Made by a program: the position numbers and the translations under genes
Notes under the pieces: model-generated
The model's database searches: none
Told to the model about the DNA's origin: nothing
What the model saw: only the letters and a program-made list of their open reading frames with translations
Part shown: positions 46,423 through 53,874 of the stretch, in pieces
Numbering within the stretch: the first letter of the stretch is position 1
How the letters are laid out: the number at the start of each line of letters is the position of its first letter
Assembly (NCBI RefSeq): GCF_016805305.1
Contig: NZ_JAERQN010000001.1
Location: 1,302,001 to 1,366,000, forward strand
Direction: 5' to 3'
DNA: 64,000 nucleotides
DNA from: Falsiroseomonas ponticola
Lineage (GTDB): Bacteria > Pseudomonadota > Alphaproteobacteria > Acetobacterales > Acetobacteraceae

Positions 46423-48302
46423 CAGTCGGTCATCCTCATGTCGGTGGTGACGGAAAGCAGGGTCAGGGGCAGCGGCGTCTCGCCCTCCACCCGCCACAGC
46501 GGCGCCATCGCATCGCGCCGCCAGCCCAGCGCGCGCAGCGTGACGTCGCCGGTGAAGGGCGCGGGCGCGGCATCCAGCAGCGCCGTGTCCAGGCGCCGGA
46601 ACGGCACCGGCTGCACGCCGCGGCCGAGATCGACCTCCAGCGCCGGCGTCTCCATCACCCGGAAGGTGGCGGAGACCAGGCGGAGCGGCGCGGAAGCCGC
46701 CCCGCCCGCCCCGGCCAGGGCCATGGGCAGCGGTTCCACCACATGGCGGAAGGGCAGCCCCACCTGCACGCTGCGCGCCGGCGGATCCAGCGTGACGGCG
46801 CCGGCCGAGACCGTCAGCACGCCGCGCGGCGCGCCATCGGCCAGGATGCCGACGGAGGCGCCTTCCAGATGGCCGAGCCCGGACCAGACATCCTGTTCCG
46901 CGACGGCGATGCCGGACAGCGCGGCATCGAAGCCGATGCCCGTGTCGAAGCGTTCCAGCCGGTGCCAGCCATTGCGTTCCACCACGACGAAGACGCGGCC
47001 CTCGGTCTCCGCCACCGCCTTGAAGCGGCCCGCCGTCTCCAGCCGCGTCCAGGCCGTCACCTGCTCCGCGCGATAGAGCGTCAGGGTCGCGATCGACCCG
47101 TCCGCCATCACCACATGCAGCAGCCGCATGGTCTGGTCATAGGCCATGGAGACCGGCGCCTGGATCAGGTGGTGCGCGACCAGCGCGAGGTCATTGGCCT
47201 GGTACACGTCGGCGACGTCGGTATAGGCGAATTCATGCACCGCGCGGCCGGACCGCGCGACGAAGAGCGTCGCGCCATCCACATCGACCGGCGGCACCTG
47301 CCGGTCCACCAGGCTGCCGACGCGCGTCTGGCGGTGCAGCTGGATCGAGGACGGCGTCAGCGGATCGCCCGTCACCATCCATTCGGCGCCGGAGGTGAAG
47401 ACCTGCAGGTGGCGGCCGGAGAAGACGGCGCGGATCGCGTTCACCTGGTCCGACACCAGCGCGAATTCGATCGCCTGGTCATCGAGCCCCGTGCCGTTGT
47501 CGAAATTGGCGATGTCGCCGGTGCGCGACAGCCACAGCCGGTTCGGCAGGTCCCGCGACCCGCCCAGCACCAGCCGGTCCTGGTGGAAGCAGGCGGAGAC
47601 GGGGTAGCCGCGCACGCCGCTGAAGGCGGGCTCCGCCCAATCCGTGGTCGGCGTGGTGCCGGGCAGCGTGCCGTTGACGACCCCCGTGGCGGAGCGCGCA
47701 TTGGCCACCGCGGTGATCGCGACGGTGAGGCCCGAGATGCGGAACGCCGCCGTGACATGGCCGCTGGAGAAGAGGTCGGCGGAGGCCGTCAGCGTCACGG
47801 TGCCCGTGGTGGCGGAGGCCGCGAGCGTGACGCCGGGGCGGAAGTTGAAGACCGGCACGGCATCGAAGACGAAGGGCGCCAGCGTCCAGCTGGTGTGGCT
47901 GGTGCGCGTCAGCCGCTGCGGCGCCACGTCGGGGTGGAACAGCAGCAGCGTGTCCGCGCTTTGCGTGAAGGCGACCTGGCCCTGCATGCCGGTGGACCAG
48001 GGCGCGGGCAGGCTCGCCACCGCGACATCGCCCAGGAAGACGTGCAGCTGCCCCTCGGTCAGCGCCAGCAGGTAGGTCTGCTCGGTGTTGAACTCGAAGG
48101 GGATCAGCCGCGCGGGGCCGGGCAGGGATGCCACATGCAGCAGCCCCGGCCGGCGCGCGACGCCGCCCGTCGGCTGGATGACGACGTTGCGCAGCCGCCG
48201 CGCGCCATTCTCGAAGGCGCGCAGGTCGGCACGGCCGAACAGGTTGGGCGCGAGCTCCCCGGCGGTGAAGGAAGCCTTGGTGCGCCGCGTGGCGATGGTC
48301 AT
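46422..48302 (-). CDS. phage tail nozzle / tail tubular protein B-like
   Basis: 626 residues. The start SFTAGELAPNLFGRADLRAF...GARRLRNVVIQPTGGVARRPG is a conserved opening of podovirus tail nozzle-like proteins; the rest is beta-rich with repeated blade-like segments (QTYLLALTEGQLHVF, DTLLLFHPDVAPQRLTR, DRLVLGGSRDLPNRLWLSR). Position after gp11-like gene matches T7 gp12. It would form the distal tail tube and attach the spike. Starts 4 bp after the gp11-like stop. Confidence 0.75.
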   Translation of the reverse strand: MTIATRRTKASFTAGELAPNLFGRADLRAFENGARRLRNVVIQPTGGVARRPGLLHVASLPGPARLIPFEFNTEQTYLLALTEGQLHVFLGDVAVASLPAPWSTGMQGQVAFTQSADTLLLFHPDVAPQRLTRTSHTSWTLAPFVFDAVPVFNFRPGVTLAASATTGTVTLTASADLFSSGHVTAAFRISGLTVAITAVANARSATGVVNGTLPGTTPTTDWAEPAFSGVRGYPVSACFHQDRLVLGGSRDLPNRLWLSRTGDIANFDNGTGLDDQAIEFALVSDQVNAIRAVFSGRHLQVFTSGAEWMVTGDPLTPSSIQLHRQTRVGSLVDRQVPPVDVDGATLFVARSGRAVHEFAYTDVADVYQANDLALVAHHLIQAPVSMAYDQTMRLLHVVMADGSIATLTLYRAEQVTAWTRLETAGRFKAVAETEGRVFVVVERNGWHRLERFDTGIGFDAALSGIAVAEQDVWSGLGHLEGASVGILADGAPRGVLTVSAGAVTLDPPARSVQVGLPFRHVVEPLPMALAGAGGAASAPLRLVSATFRVMETPALEVDLGRGVQPVPFRRLDTALLDAAPAPFTGDVTLRALGWRRDAMAPLWRVEGETPLPLTLLSVTTDMRMTD

Positions 48303-48306
48303 GCGA

Positions 48307-48885
48307 TCACCCCCTGACCGAGACCAGCGGGAAATCCTCGATCCCGCGCGGCGTGTCCTGCTGGCTGTCGATCTGCCGCGCGCCGCGCAGCTCCGTCTCC
48401 GCCAGGCGGAACAGCATCTCCGCCCGCGATGCGGATTCCGTCAGCGGCAGGCAGAATTCCGCCGCGAGGCGCGCCACGAGGGCCTGCGCGAAGAAGGGCG
48501 GGAAGGCGCTTTCGTCGGCGCGGAAGATGTAGGTCAGCACGATGGAATCGGCATCCGCGTGCAGCCGGTCCTCATGGATGCGGTAGGGCGTGCCGCGCCC
48601 GCGGCCGCCGCTGCCGGCCGACAGGGCGCGCAGGAACCCCGGCGGCAGCTGGAAGGCATGCGCCAGGTCGGCGCGCGGCACGGCGGCCAGGCGTGGCAGG
48701 GAAGCCTGGCCCGTGGCGAAGGACCAGGGATGGGCGGAGAGCAGCGCATCGCGCACCGGCGCGTAGAGGTTCGCCGCCACCTCCGCCTCCGCCGTCCCCT
48801 CATCCAGTGAGGCGACGGGCTGCGCGCCAAGGCGCAGCAGGGCGCGCGAGCACAGCGCGAGCGCGGTGAGTGCCATGGTTGTCAT
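48307..48885 (-). CDS. tail tubular protein A (T7 gp11-like adaptor)
   Basis: 192 residues. ALTALALCSRALLRLGAQPVASLDEGTAEAEVAANLYAPVRDALL is a classic gp11/tail tubular A opening; AHPWSFATGQ and the C-terminal LAAEFCLPLTES...MLFRLAETEL also fit. This adaptor ring links portal and nozzle. The start may be 48885 (MTTMALTAL) or 48876 (MALTAL). It follows the capsid gene by 76 bp, in T7 order. Confidence 0.85.
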   Translation of the reverse strand: MTTMALTALALCSRALLRLGAQPVASLDEGTAEAEVAANLYAPVRDALLSAHPWSFATGQASLPRLAAVPRADLAHAFQLPPGFLRALSAGSGGRGRGTPYRIHEDRLHADADSIVLTYIFRADESAFPPFFAQALVARLAAEFCLPLTESASRAEMLFRLAETELRGARQIDSQQDTPRGIEDFPLVSVRG

Positions 48886-48961
48886 GTCCGTTCGCGGGAG
48901 GATGGGCGGCCCCGATGACGGGACCGCCCGGGGTGATGGCGACGATGTCAGCCTGCCGACG

Positions 48962-49801
48962 TCACTCCGCCGCGCGCATGCGCACGACGCCCAGGTCATC
49001 GACCAGCACGGCGCCCTGGCTCATCATGTTGGCGACGAAATGCGCGGCGCGGTCGCCGTGCCAGGTCACGTCCGTCTGCACTTCCGCCGCCGCGGCGTGG
49101 CCGATGGCGGTGCGGTGGAAGAAGTAGCAGTAGCGCAGCGCGCCCGCCTTGGTCAGGCCGGAATGCGGCACCCACAGCGCGCCCAGCCATCGCTTCGCCT
49201 GGCTGCCCTTCCAGGGCAGGGCGTCGTCGCCGACATACTGGGAGGAGGCGAATTCCTCGATCGCCAGCAGCTGGCTCCACTGCTTCCAGCCGACGACGGC
49301 GACGCGCCCGCCATCGTCCGGCACGTCGGCCGCGCCCATCATCTCGAAGGCCAGCAGCACCTTCTCCTTCGTCAGGCCGTCCGTGTCCGTCGTGCCCGCG
49401 GCGGTGCCGATCGCCTCCCGCGTGCCGGCATCCAGCGCCGCGATGATCAGCTCATCCGTCTTGCGGCCCAGCGCATAGGCGCCGGCATTGGCGACGACGG
49501 TGCGCTCGTCGATGTTGGTCTTCAGCTCATCGAGGCGGTCGATCCAGTCGCCGGCATAGTAGTCCTGCATCACGCATTCGACCTGCGCGTGCTCCAGGTT
49601 CATCACCGGCACGGCGCCGTTGCGCGTCTTCGCCGCGGCGACGCCCTTGCCGACCTTCGGGAAGAAGGTGCTGGAGCCGGTGACGCCGGACTTGGAGCGC
49701 ACCAGCGGGCGCAGCTTGCTGCCCTGGCGCTGATAGGCCTCCTTCACCTCGGCCTGGAACTGGCGGGTGAAGACGGCGTCGATCTGGGTGCTGGTGGGCA
49801 T
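48962..49801 (-). CDS. phage major capsid protein
   Basis: 279 residues. An N-terminal helix with QIDAVFTRQFQAEVKEAYQRQGS, then SGVTGSSTFFPKVGKG and DWIDRLDELKTNIDERTVVANAGAYALGRKTDE, typical of podovirus-type HK97-fold capsid proteins; the C-terminal part has beta-rich segments. It follows the scaffold gene, separated by 268 bp of non-coding DNA with strong hairpins. That gap and its own leader may set a higher expression level, as needed for capsid protein. Confidence 0.85.
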   Translation of the reverse strand: MPTSTQIDAVFTRQFQAEVKEAYQRQGSKLRPLVRSKSGVTGSSTFFPKVGKGVAAAKTRNGAVPVMNLEHAQVECVMQDYYAGDWIDRLDELKTNIDERTVVANAGAYALGRKTDELIIAALDAGTREAIGTAAGTTDTDGLTKEKVLLAFEMMGAADVPDDGGRVAVVGWKQWSQLLAIEEFASSQYVGDDALPWKGSQAKRWLGALWVPHSGLTKAGALRYCYFFHRTAIGHAAAAEVQTDVTWHGDRAAHFVANMMSQGAVLVDDLGVVRMRAAE

Positions 49802-50069
49802 CGAGGCCCTCCTTCGTGATGGGGAAGCGGGGAAGGGACCGCGCCGCCGGTTGCCCCCGGGGGATCGCCCCTGGGGCCGGCGCCACGGCGTGGCTCCGCA
49901 GGCCCGCCTGCGCGGGTTGCTTGCGGGAAAGGGGGCGGGGCGGATGGGGGCCGTGCGGCCCGCGCCATCCGCCCCGCGGTCGCCGCGCCCGGGGATGGGG
50001 CGCGGCGATGCCGGCCGGCGCCACGCGCTGCGTTGCGCAGCGGGCGCCCGGCCGGATCCCGGCGGCGGG
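49802..50069 (-). other. non-coding gap with three strong hairpins between scaffold and capsid genes
   Basis: No gene is seen. Hairpins: 49937-49953 with 49956-49975 (11-bp outer and 6-bp inner stem, 3-nt bulge), 49980-49990 with 49998-50008 (11 bp), and 50026-50032 with 50036-50042 (7 bp, loop TTG) extended outward by complementary GGCGCC arms. No U-run follows them on the minus strand, so simple termination is unlikely; processing or mRNA stabilisation of the capsid transcript is possible. Confidence 0.6.
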
Positions 50070-50807
50070 CTATTCGCCGACGAGGCGCCTGAACCCGTCC
50101 GTGACGCGCTTCACGAAATCGGGCTCCCGCGTCCGCCAGTAGCGGGGGTCGCGCATCATCCGGCGCAGCTCGCCCTCATCGGGCCCGGCTTCCGCCTGCG
50201 CATCGCGCGCCAGCGGCGGTTCCTTGCCTTCCATCATGCGGCTGAGCGCGACCACGCCCTCCGCCGTGCTGGACAGCGCGGTGAAGACCGCCTCCGGCAG
50301 GTTGGCGCGGCCCCAGGCGGAAAGCTGGGCGGCGATGCGGCGGAACCGCTCCTCGCCGCCGAAATGCGCCTGCAGCTTCTCGATCTGGCGCGCGGCCTCG
50401 AAATCGGCGGCGGCCTCGGCGATCAGCGGCAGCAGGCGTTCCGCCGCCAGGTCATAGACCAGCTGCACCTGGCGCGGCGTGAAGCCGGCCTCGTGCAGCT
50501 TGGCGTTCACGGCGGGGTCCGGCGTCACCACCTCGTTCGGCGGCGTGATCGCGTAGCCATCGGGGCTGTCGGGGATGCCGAGCAGCCGGCGCCAGCGCAG
50601 CCGCTCCTCCTCCGGCGCGTCATCCGCCGGCGGGCCCTGGCGCTGCGACAGGCGGCGTTCCAGTTCCAGGTAGGATTTCAGCAGCGCATCGACGCGCAGC
50701 GCGCCGGCGGCCTCGTCCCAGAACTTGTCCGGCACCTCGGCCGGGCGGGTGGGGCGCCCGGCCGGCGCTTCCGGCTTCAGGGCGGTCTCGAGAAGATCCT
50801 CGGGCAT
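50070..50807 (-). CDS. phage capsid assembly scaffold protein
   Basis: 245 residues, helical and acidic. VPDKFWDEAAGALRVDALLKSYLELERRL and the following LLGIPDSPDGY are the usual opening of podovirus scaffold/capsid-assembly proteins (T7 gp9-like position); the C-terminal part is a long amphipathic helix set ending KRVTDGFRRLVGE. It lies 8 bp after the portal stop and before the capsid gene, as in T7. Confidence 0.82.
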   Translation of the reverse strand: MPEDLLETALKPEAPAGRPTRPAEVPDKFWDEAAGALRVDALLKSYLELERRLSQRQGPPADDAPEEERLRWRRLLGIPDSPDGYAITPPNEVVTPDPAVNAKLHEAGFTPRQVQLVYDLAAERLLPLIAEAAADFEAARQIEKLQAHFGGEERFRRIAAQLSAWGRANLPEAVFTALSSTAEGVVALSRMMEGKEPPLARDAQAEAGPDEGELRRMMRDPRYWRTREPDFVKRVTDGFRRLVGE

Positions 50808-50815
50808 GCCGGGGC

Positions 50816-52264
50816 TCACTCCTGGGTCTGGGGTTGGGCGGGGGCCGCATCGGCGGGCCGCAGGATCTCCGGCGGCGCGCCCAGCGTTCGGGCCAGCCAC
50901 CGCGCGGCGGCCGGGGCATCCAGCGTCGCGCGCGCCTCGGGGCCGAGCGTCGCGGCGGCCTGCAGGAAGAGCAGCGTGTCCGCCGCATCGGCCCGCGCCT
51001 GGACGCGGGCGAGCGGCGAGGCGTAGGTCAGCCGCGCTTCCCGCCCATCGGGCAGCAGCGCGGGGATCTCGCCCCGCCGGCGCAGCACGGCCAGGCAGCG
51101 GGCCACCAGCGGCGTCAGCAGCTCCGCCTGCAGGCGGCCATAGGTGGCGCCGAGCCGCCGCGCGCTCTGCGCGCTGCGTTCCAGCACCTCGGTCGCCGTC
51201 ATGCCGGGCTTCTCCGCCTGCGCGATCCGGTCGGCCAGCAGCGCGCCGCGGATGCGGCTGCGCAGGTCGGCCAGCACCAGCTGGGAGACGTCGAAATTGC
51301 CCGGCGCGGCGAGGGGTGTGAGGCCGGAGGAACCCGGCGCCTTCGGGATGATGGCGCCCGGCACCAGCCGCACGGTGGCGGGGTTCAGCACGCCATCGTC
51401 TTCCGCCTGCCAGATGCCGGTGGCGGCGATGGAGGCGTTCTTCAGCACCAGCTCCACCACCTTGTTGGCGGTGCGGATGTCCGGCAGCGCCTTGGCGACC
51501 GGGCCGCGGCCATAGGTCTCGCCCGGCACCTTCAGCCAGCGGAAGGCGATGAAGGGGCTTTCCGCGAAGCGGCCCTCGGCCAGCAGCCGGGGGGTGCCGT
51601 CCTCCTCCTCCGCCACCACCGCCAGGCGGTGGCCGTGGCGCGGATCGGGCCAGGCGGCTTCCACCACCCGCAGCGTCGGCGCCGCCTCATCCTCCGCCCG
51701 CCGGCGTTCCGCGATCGCCGCGGCCGGCCAGCGCGCCCGGATCTCCTCCGCCGTCAGGCGCAGCGACCGGAACACGGTGTCGAGCCGGCCGGAGACGCCT
51801 TCCTCCAGCACCGCCTCGCGCATCGGCACGGCGGAGAAGCGCAGCGCCGAGGCCTCTCCCACCGGCGCCTCCTCCACCATCAGCAGGCCGGTGCCGGTGA
51901 CGACGAGTTCGAGGAAGGCCTGGTGGATCTCCAGCGCGAAGTTCGACCGGTCGAGGTGGCCCTGCAGCGTTTCCGCCGCCGCCTCCAGCGCCTTCGCCAC
52001 CTCCTGCGCGGCGGCGCCATCGGCCACCGGGCGGGCGGGCGCCAGGCCGAACCAGCGCGACCAGGGCGGCACCAGCTCCGCCAGCAGGGAGGCCGCGAGC
52101 TGTTCCGCCGCGTCGGCGGCCGTCGCATCGAACAGCGGCGGGGTGTTCGGCGCCGGCAGGGCCATGTCGTAGCAATCCTGCCACTGGCCCTCCATCGGGC
52201 GGCGGCGGGCGCTGGCGCGGGCGTGGCGGGCCAGGATGTCCTCGGGTGTCATCATCGCCCTCAT
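50816..52264 (-). CDS. head-tail connector (portal) protein, T7 gp8-like
   Basis: 482 residues. MEGQWQDCYDMALPAP, LAASLLAELVPPWSRWFGL, the ring-forming middle, KVPGETYGRGPVAKALPDIRTANK and EKPGMTATEVLERSAQSARRLGATYGRL are typical of the podovirus head-tail connector family. The protein forms the dodecameric vertex through which DNA is packaged. The ATG at 52264 overlaps the upstream stop (ATGA) and gives MRAMMTPED; starts at 52255 or 52252 are alternatives. Confidence 0.9.
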   Translation of the reverse strand: MRAMMTPEDILARHARASARRRPMEGQWQDCYDMALPAPNTPPLFDATAADAAEQLAASLLAELVPPWSRWFGLAPARPVADGAAAQEVAKALEAAAETLQGHLDRSNFALEIHQAFLELVVTGTGLLMVEEAPVGEASALRFSAVPMREAVLEEGVSGRLDTVFRSLRLTAEEIRARWPAAAIAERRRAEDEAAPTLRVVEAAWPDPRHGHRLAVVAEEEDGTPRLLAEGRFAESPFIAFRWLKVPGETYGRGPVAKALPDIRTANKVVELVLKNASIAATGIWQAEDDGVLNPATVRLVPGAIIPKAPGSSGLTPLAAPGNFDVSQLVLADLRSRIRGALLADRIAQAEKPGMTATEVLERSAQSARRLGATYGRLQAELLTPLVARCLAVLRRRGEIPALLPDGREARLTYASPLARVQARADAADTLLFLQAAATLGPEARATLDAPAAARWLARTLGAPPEILRPADAAPAQPQTQE

Positions 52265-52509
52265 TCGCCCAGCAGGCTCTTGCGCACGGCGAAGCCCGGC
52301 GCCGGGTCCAGCACGCCCCGCGGTGAGGTCGCGATGGTGCCCGCCAGGCCCCGGCGGGCGCGCTCCAGCGCCTTCAGGCGGGCTTCCCGGGCCGCGGCTT
52401 CGGCATTGGCCGCGGCGGCAGCGCTGGCATCGGCCTGCGCCTGGGCGTTGGCCGCACTGGAATCGACGGCAGGCGCCGCCGGCTTCGGCGCCCTGATCAG
52501 GCCACCCAT
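52261..52509 (-). CDS. small Ala-rich phage protein upstream of portal
   Basis: 82 residues: MGGLIRAPKPAAPAVD, a long Ala/Glu/Arg helix (about 20-55) and a short end. No family recognised. It is first in the structural operon and overlaps the portal start. The upstream 163 bp contain a good sigma-70 promoter followed by a terminator-like hairpin, so this gene is the first to benefit from read-through. Confidence 0.65.
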   Translation of the reverse strand: MGGLIRAPKPAAPAVDSSAANAQAQADASAAAAANAEAAAREARLKALERARRGLAGTIATSPRGVLDPAPGFAVRKSLLGE

Positions 52510-52553
52510 GCGCGCTTCCTTCGGCTCGATCGGTGAAAGGGAACCGGGCGCCC

Positions 52554-52592
52554 GCCAAAGAAATGGGCCCGCCCGGCGAACCGGACGGGCCC
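52554..52592 (-). terminator. Rho-independent terminator just after a promoter
   Basis: On the minus strand, 52586-52592 pairs with 52565-52571 (7 bp), then a C-A mismatch and a 4-bp CCGG stem closed by a 4-base loop, followed by ATTTCTTTGG (T-rich, 52564-52555). This is a proper terminator for minus-strand transcription, placed about 50 bp after the predicted transcription start of the promoter at 52648-52676. Confidence 0.65.
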
Positions 52593-52641
52593 GAGGCAGG
52601 GACCGGAGGGAGGTGCCATCGGGCGCAACTCGCCCCGTGGC
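52555..52641 (-). ncRNA. candidate ~87-nt attenuator leader RNA or small RNA
   Basis: Defined by the promoter at 52648-52676 (start near 52641) and the terminator ending near 52555. The RNA would contain CACCUCC (52615-52609), a perfect complement to a strong Shine-Dalgarno sequence, in a single-stranded-looking stretch. It could be a lambda-6S-like leader awaiting antitermination, or an acting small RNA. Prediction only; no homology known to me. Confidence 0.35.
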
Positions 52642-52647
52642 CTGGCC

Positions 52648-52676
52648 TGTGTAGCGGCCTGTCAGGGCCGAGTCAA
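52648..52676 (-). promoter_or_regulatory. strong sigma-70-type promoter for the structural operon
   Basis: Minus strand: -35 TTGACT (52676-52671), 17-bp spacer, -10 TACACA (52653-52648). The -35 matches five of six consensus bases and the form resembles alphaproteobacterial stable-RNA promoters. The -35 lies just inside the end of the upstream gene. Confidence 0.5.
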
Positions 52677-53137
52677 GAATTAATTCCTATTTCGCCGAAG
52701 ATTCTGCGCGGCGCCGGATCAGCCACCTGGCCGCCCAGCGCGCGGAACAACCCATAGGGCGTGACCGCGAAGGGCGCGCCCGGCCCCAGCAGCGCCCGGC
52801 AGAGCGAGACGCAGGTGAAGGGCAGCAGCGCCGGGCCGAGGCTCGCCACGGGCTCGCCCGGCAGGAAGGGGCCCAGCACCCGCAGCCCCGCGCGGCGGTA
52901 GAAGCCCGGCAGGTCGAACCCCGCGGCAACCGGCAGCCGCGCCACCACCAGGCGGCCGGAAAGCGGTTCCAGCACCGTCCAGCCGCCCTCATCCGACAGC
53001 GCCGCGAAGCAGTGGCGGAAGCCCGGCCGCAGCAGGCGCAGCCAGGGCTGGTCCGCCACACCGCCGAAGGCGATCCAGACGCCCTGGCCGGCCGGGTCGG
53101 CCGCCAGCGCCCGGCGATGCGCCAGCCGCGCGGTCAT
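52673..53137 (-). CDS. conserved phage-module protein with His...Cys peptidase-like motifs
   Basis: 154 residues, not recognised with confidence. HCFAALSDEGGWTVLEPLSG and LPFTCVSLCRALLG...FAVTPYGLFRAL are two strongly patterned segments: a histidine followed by a beta-hairpin with Trp/Glu, then a cysteine at the start of a helix. This order (His before Cys) is that of permuted NlpC/P60-like (YaeF/YiiX-like) peptidases, but this is a by-eye inference. Its start overlaps the upstream gene (ATGA). Confidence 0.6.
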   Translation of the reverse strand: MTARLAHRRALAADPAGQGVWIAFGGVADQPWLRLLRPGFRHCFAALSDEGGWTVLEPLSGRLVVARLPVAAGFDLPGFYRRAGLRVLGPFLPGEPVASLGPALLPFTCVSLCRALLGPGAPFAVTPYGLFRALGGQVADPAPRRIFGEIGINS

Positions 53138-53697
53138 CGCCGCGGCCCGGGGAAGGGCAGGATCTCCGCGCCCCCGCTCTTCCGCGGCTCGTCCTTCGCC
53201 GTCCCGGCCTTCGGTGCCCCCGGCTTCGGTACTGCCGGCGCCCCGCCGCCCGCCGCGCCCCCAGCCGCGCCCCCCACGGGGCCGGCTTCCGTCGCCAGCG
53301 TCCGCACCGCTTCCATCCCCCGCGCCGGGCCGGCCACGATCCCCTTGGCGCGCAGCGGGTGGTCGAGCCTGTCCATCGCCTCCCGCCACAGGCGCAGGTC
53401 GCCGGCTTCCTGCGGGATGCGGGCGCTGGGCTGGTCGCCACGCTCCCCCCAGATGCGCAGGATGCGCGCATGCGCCAGGTCGATCCGCCGCTGGCGATAC
53501 AGCCGGTCCAGCACCTTCACCACGTCATCGGGCTCGCAGGGGCGGACCACGGCGCCGCGGGCCGCGCCCAGCCGGGCGCCGTCGCGGCGGGCGGTCAGCG
53601 CCGCCATGGTCCAGAACCAGGCATCCTCGGCGCAGCTGAAGGGCTCCGCGCGGCTCATGCTGGCCAGGACAGGGGCGCGGCTGGTGATGAAAGCCAT
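53134..53697 (-). CDS. conserved hypothetical protein, first gene of the phage module
   Basis: 187 residues. The N-terminal 125 residues are well structured (MAFITSRAPVLASMSRAEPF, CAEDAWFWTMAALTARRDG, CEPDDVVKVLDRLYRQRRID, LWREAMDRLDHPLR), the rest is a Gly/Ala/Pro-rich tail. No domain known to me. It has a ribosome-binding site (GGAAGGA) 12 bp upstream. It is the first gene downstream of the LexA-box promoter, divergent from the S24 repressor. Role unknown; being first under SOS control hints at a control or packaging-recognition function (inference). Confidence 0.75.
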   Translation of the reverse strand: MAFITSRAPVLASMSRAEPFSCAEDAWFWTMAALTARRDGARLGAARGAVVRPCEPDDVVKVLDRLYRQRRIDLAHARILRIWGERGDQPSARIPQEAGDLRLWREAMDRLDHPLRAKGIVAGPARGMEAVRTLATEAGPVGGAAGGAAGGGAPAVPKPGAPKAGTAKDEPRKSGGAEILPFPGPRR

Positions 53698-53719
53698 ATC
53701 AAGGGGTCCTTCCTCGTCC

Positions 53720-53740
53720 GTTCCCGAACAAAACAGGAAC
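53720..53740 (-). promoter_or_regulatory. LexA-type operator GTTC-N7-GTTC
   Basis: Read on the minus strand, GTTC (53740-53737), seven bases, GTTC (53729-53726): the exact alphaproteobacterial LexA box. The second GTTC is also half of a palindrome GTTC-N2-GAAC (53720-53729). It covers the predicted start site of the module's first operon. Additional copies of the half-site lie at 53755-53760 (TGTTC) and 53781-53788 (TTGTTCCT, inverted relative to 53735-53742). Confidence 0.65.
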
Positions 53741-53746
53741 AATCCC

Positions 53747-53775
53747 CTTCTAGGCTGTTCTATCTGAGGTTGCAA
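53747..53775 (-). promoter_or_regulatory. sigma-70 promoter for the phage-module leading operon
   Basis: Minus strand: -35 TTGCAA (53775-53770), 17-bp spacer, -10 TAGAAG (53752-53747). The predicted start near 53740 falls inside the LexA-type box, so a bound repressor would block initiation. Confidence 0.4.
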
Positions 53776-53874
53776 GGATGTTGTTCCTATTGATTCGCGA
53801 CTCGAAACCTAGGATGTGATGCCCAGGTCGAGCCCCCATATGCGGGCCTCGATTCGCATGAGGGGCCGGCTGCG

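Noticed and set aside
43938-48317. A 1459-codon open frame on the plus strand opposite the phage structural genes.
   Set aside because: Arg/Gln/His/Ala-rich translation without any domain; it is the usual antisense frame of very GC-rich genes. The minus strand has recognisable phage proteins throughout.
40710-53697. RcGTA-type gene-transfer agent.
   Set aside because: Capsid, portal, tail tubular and terminase proteins are podovirus (T7) type and there is no tape measure, HK97 protease or siphovirus tail set; if this is a GTA it is of another kind.
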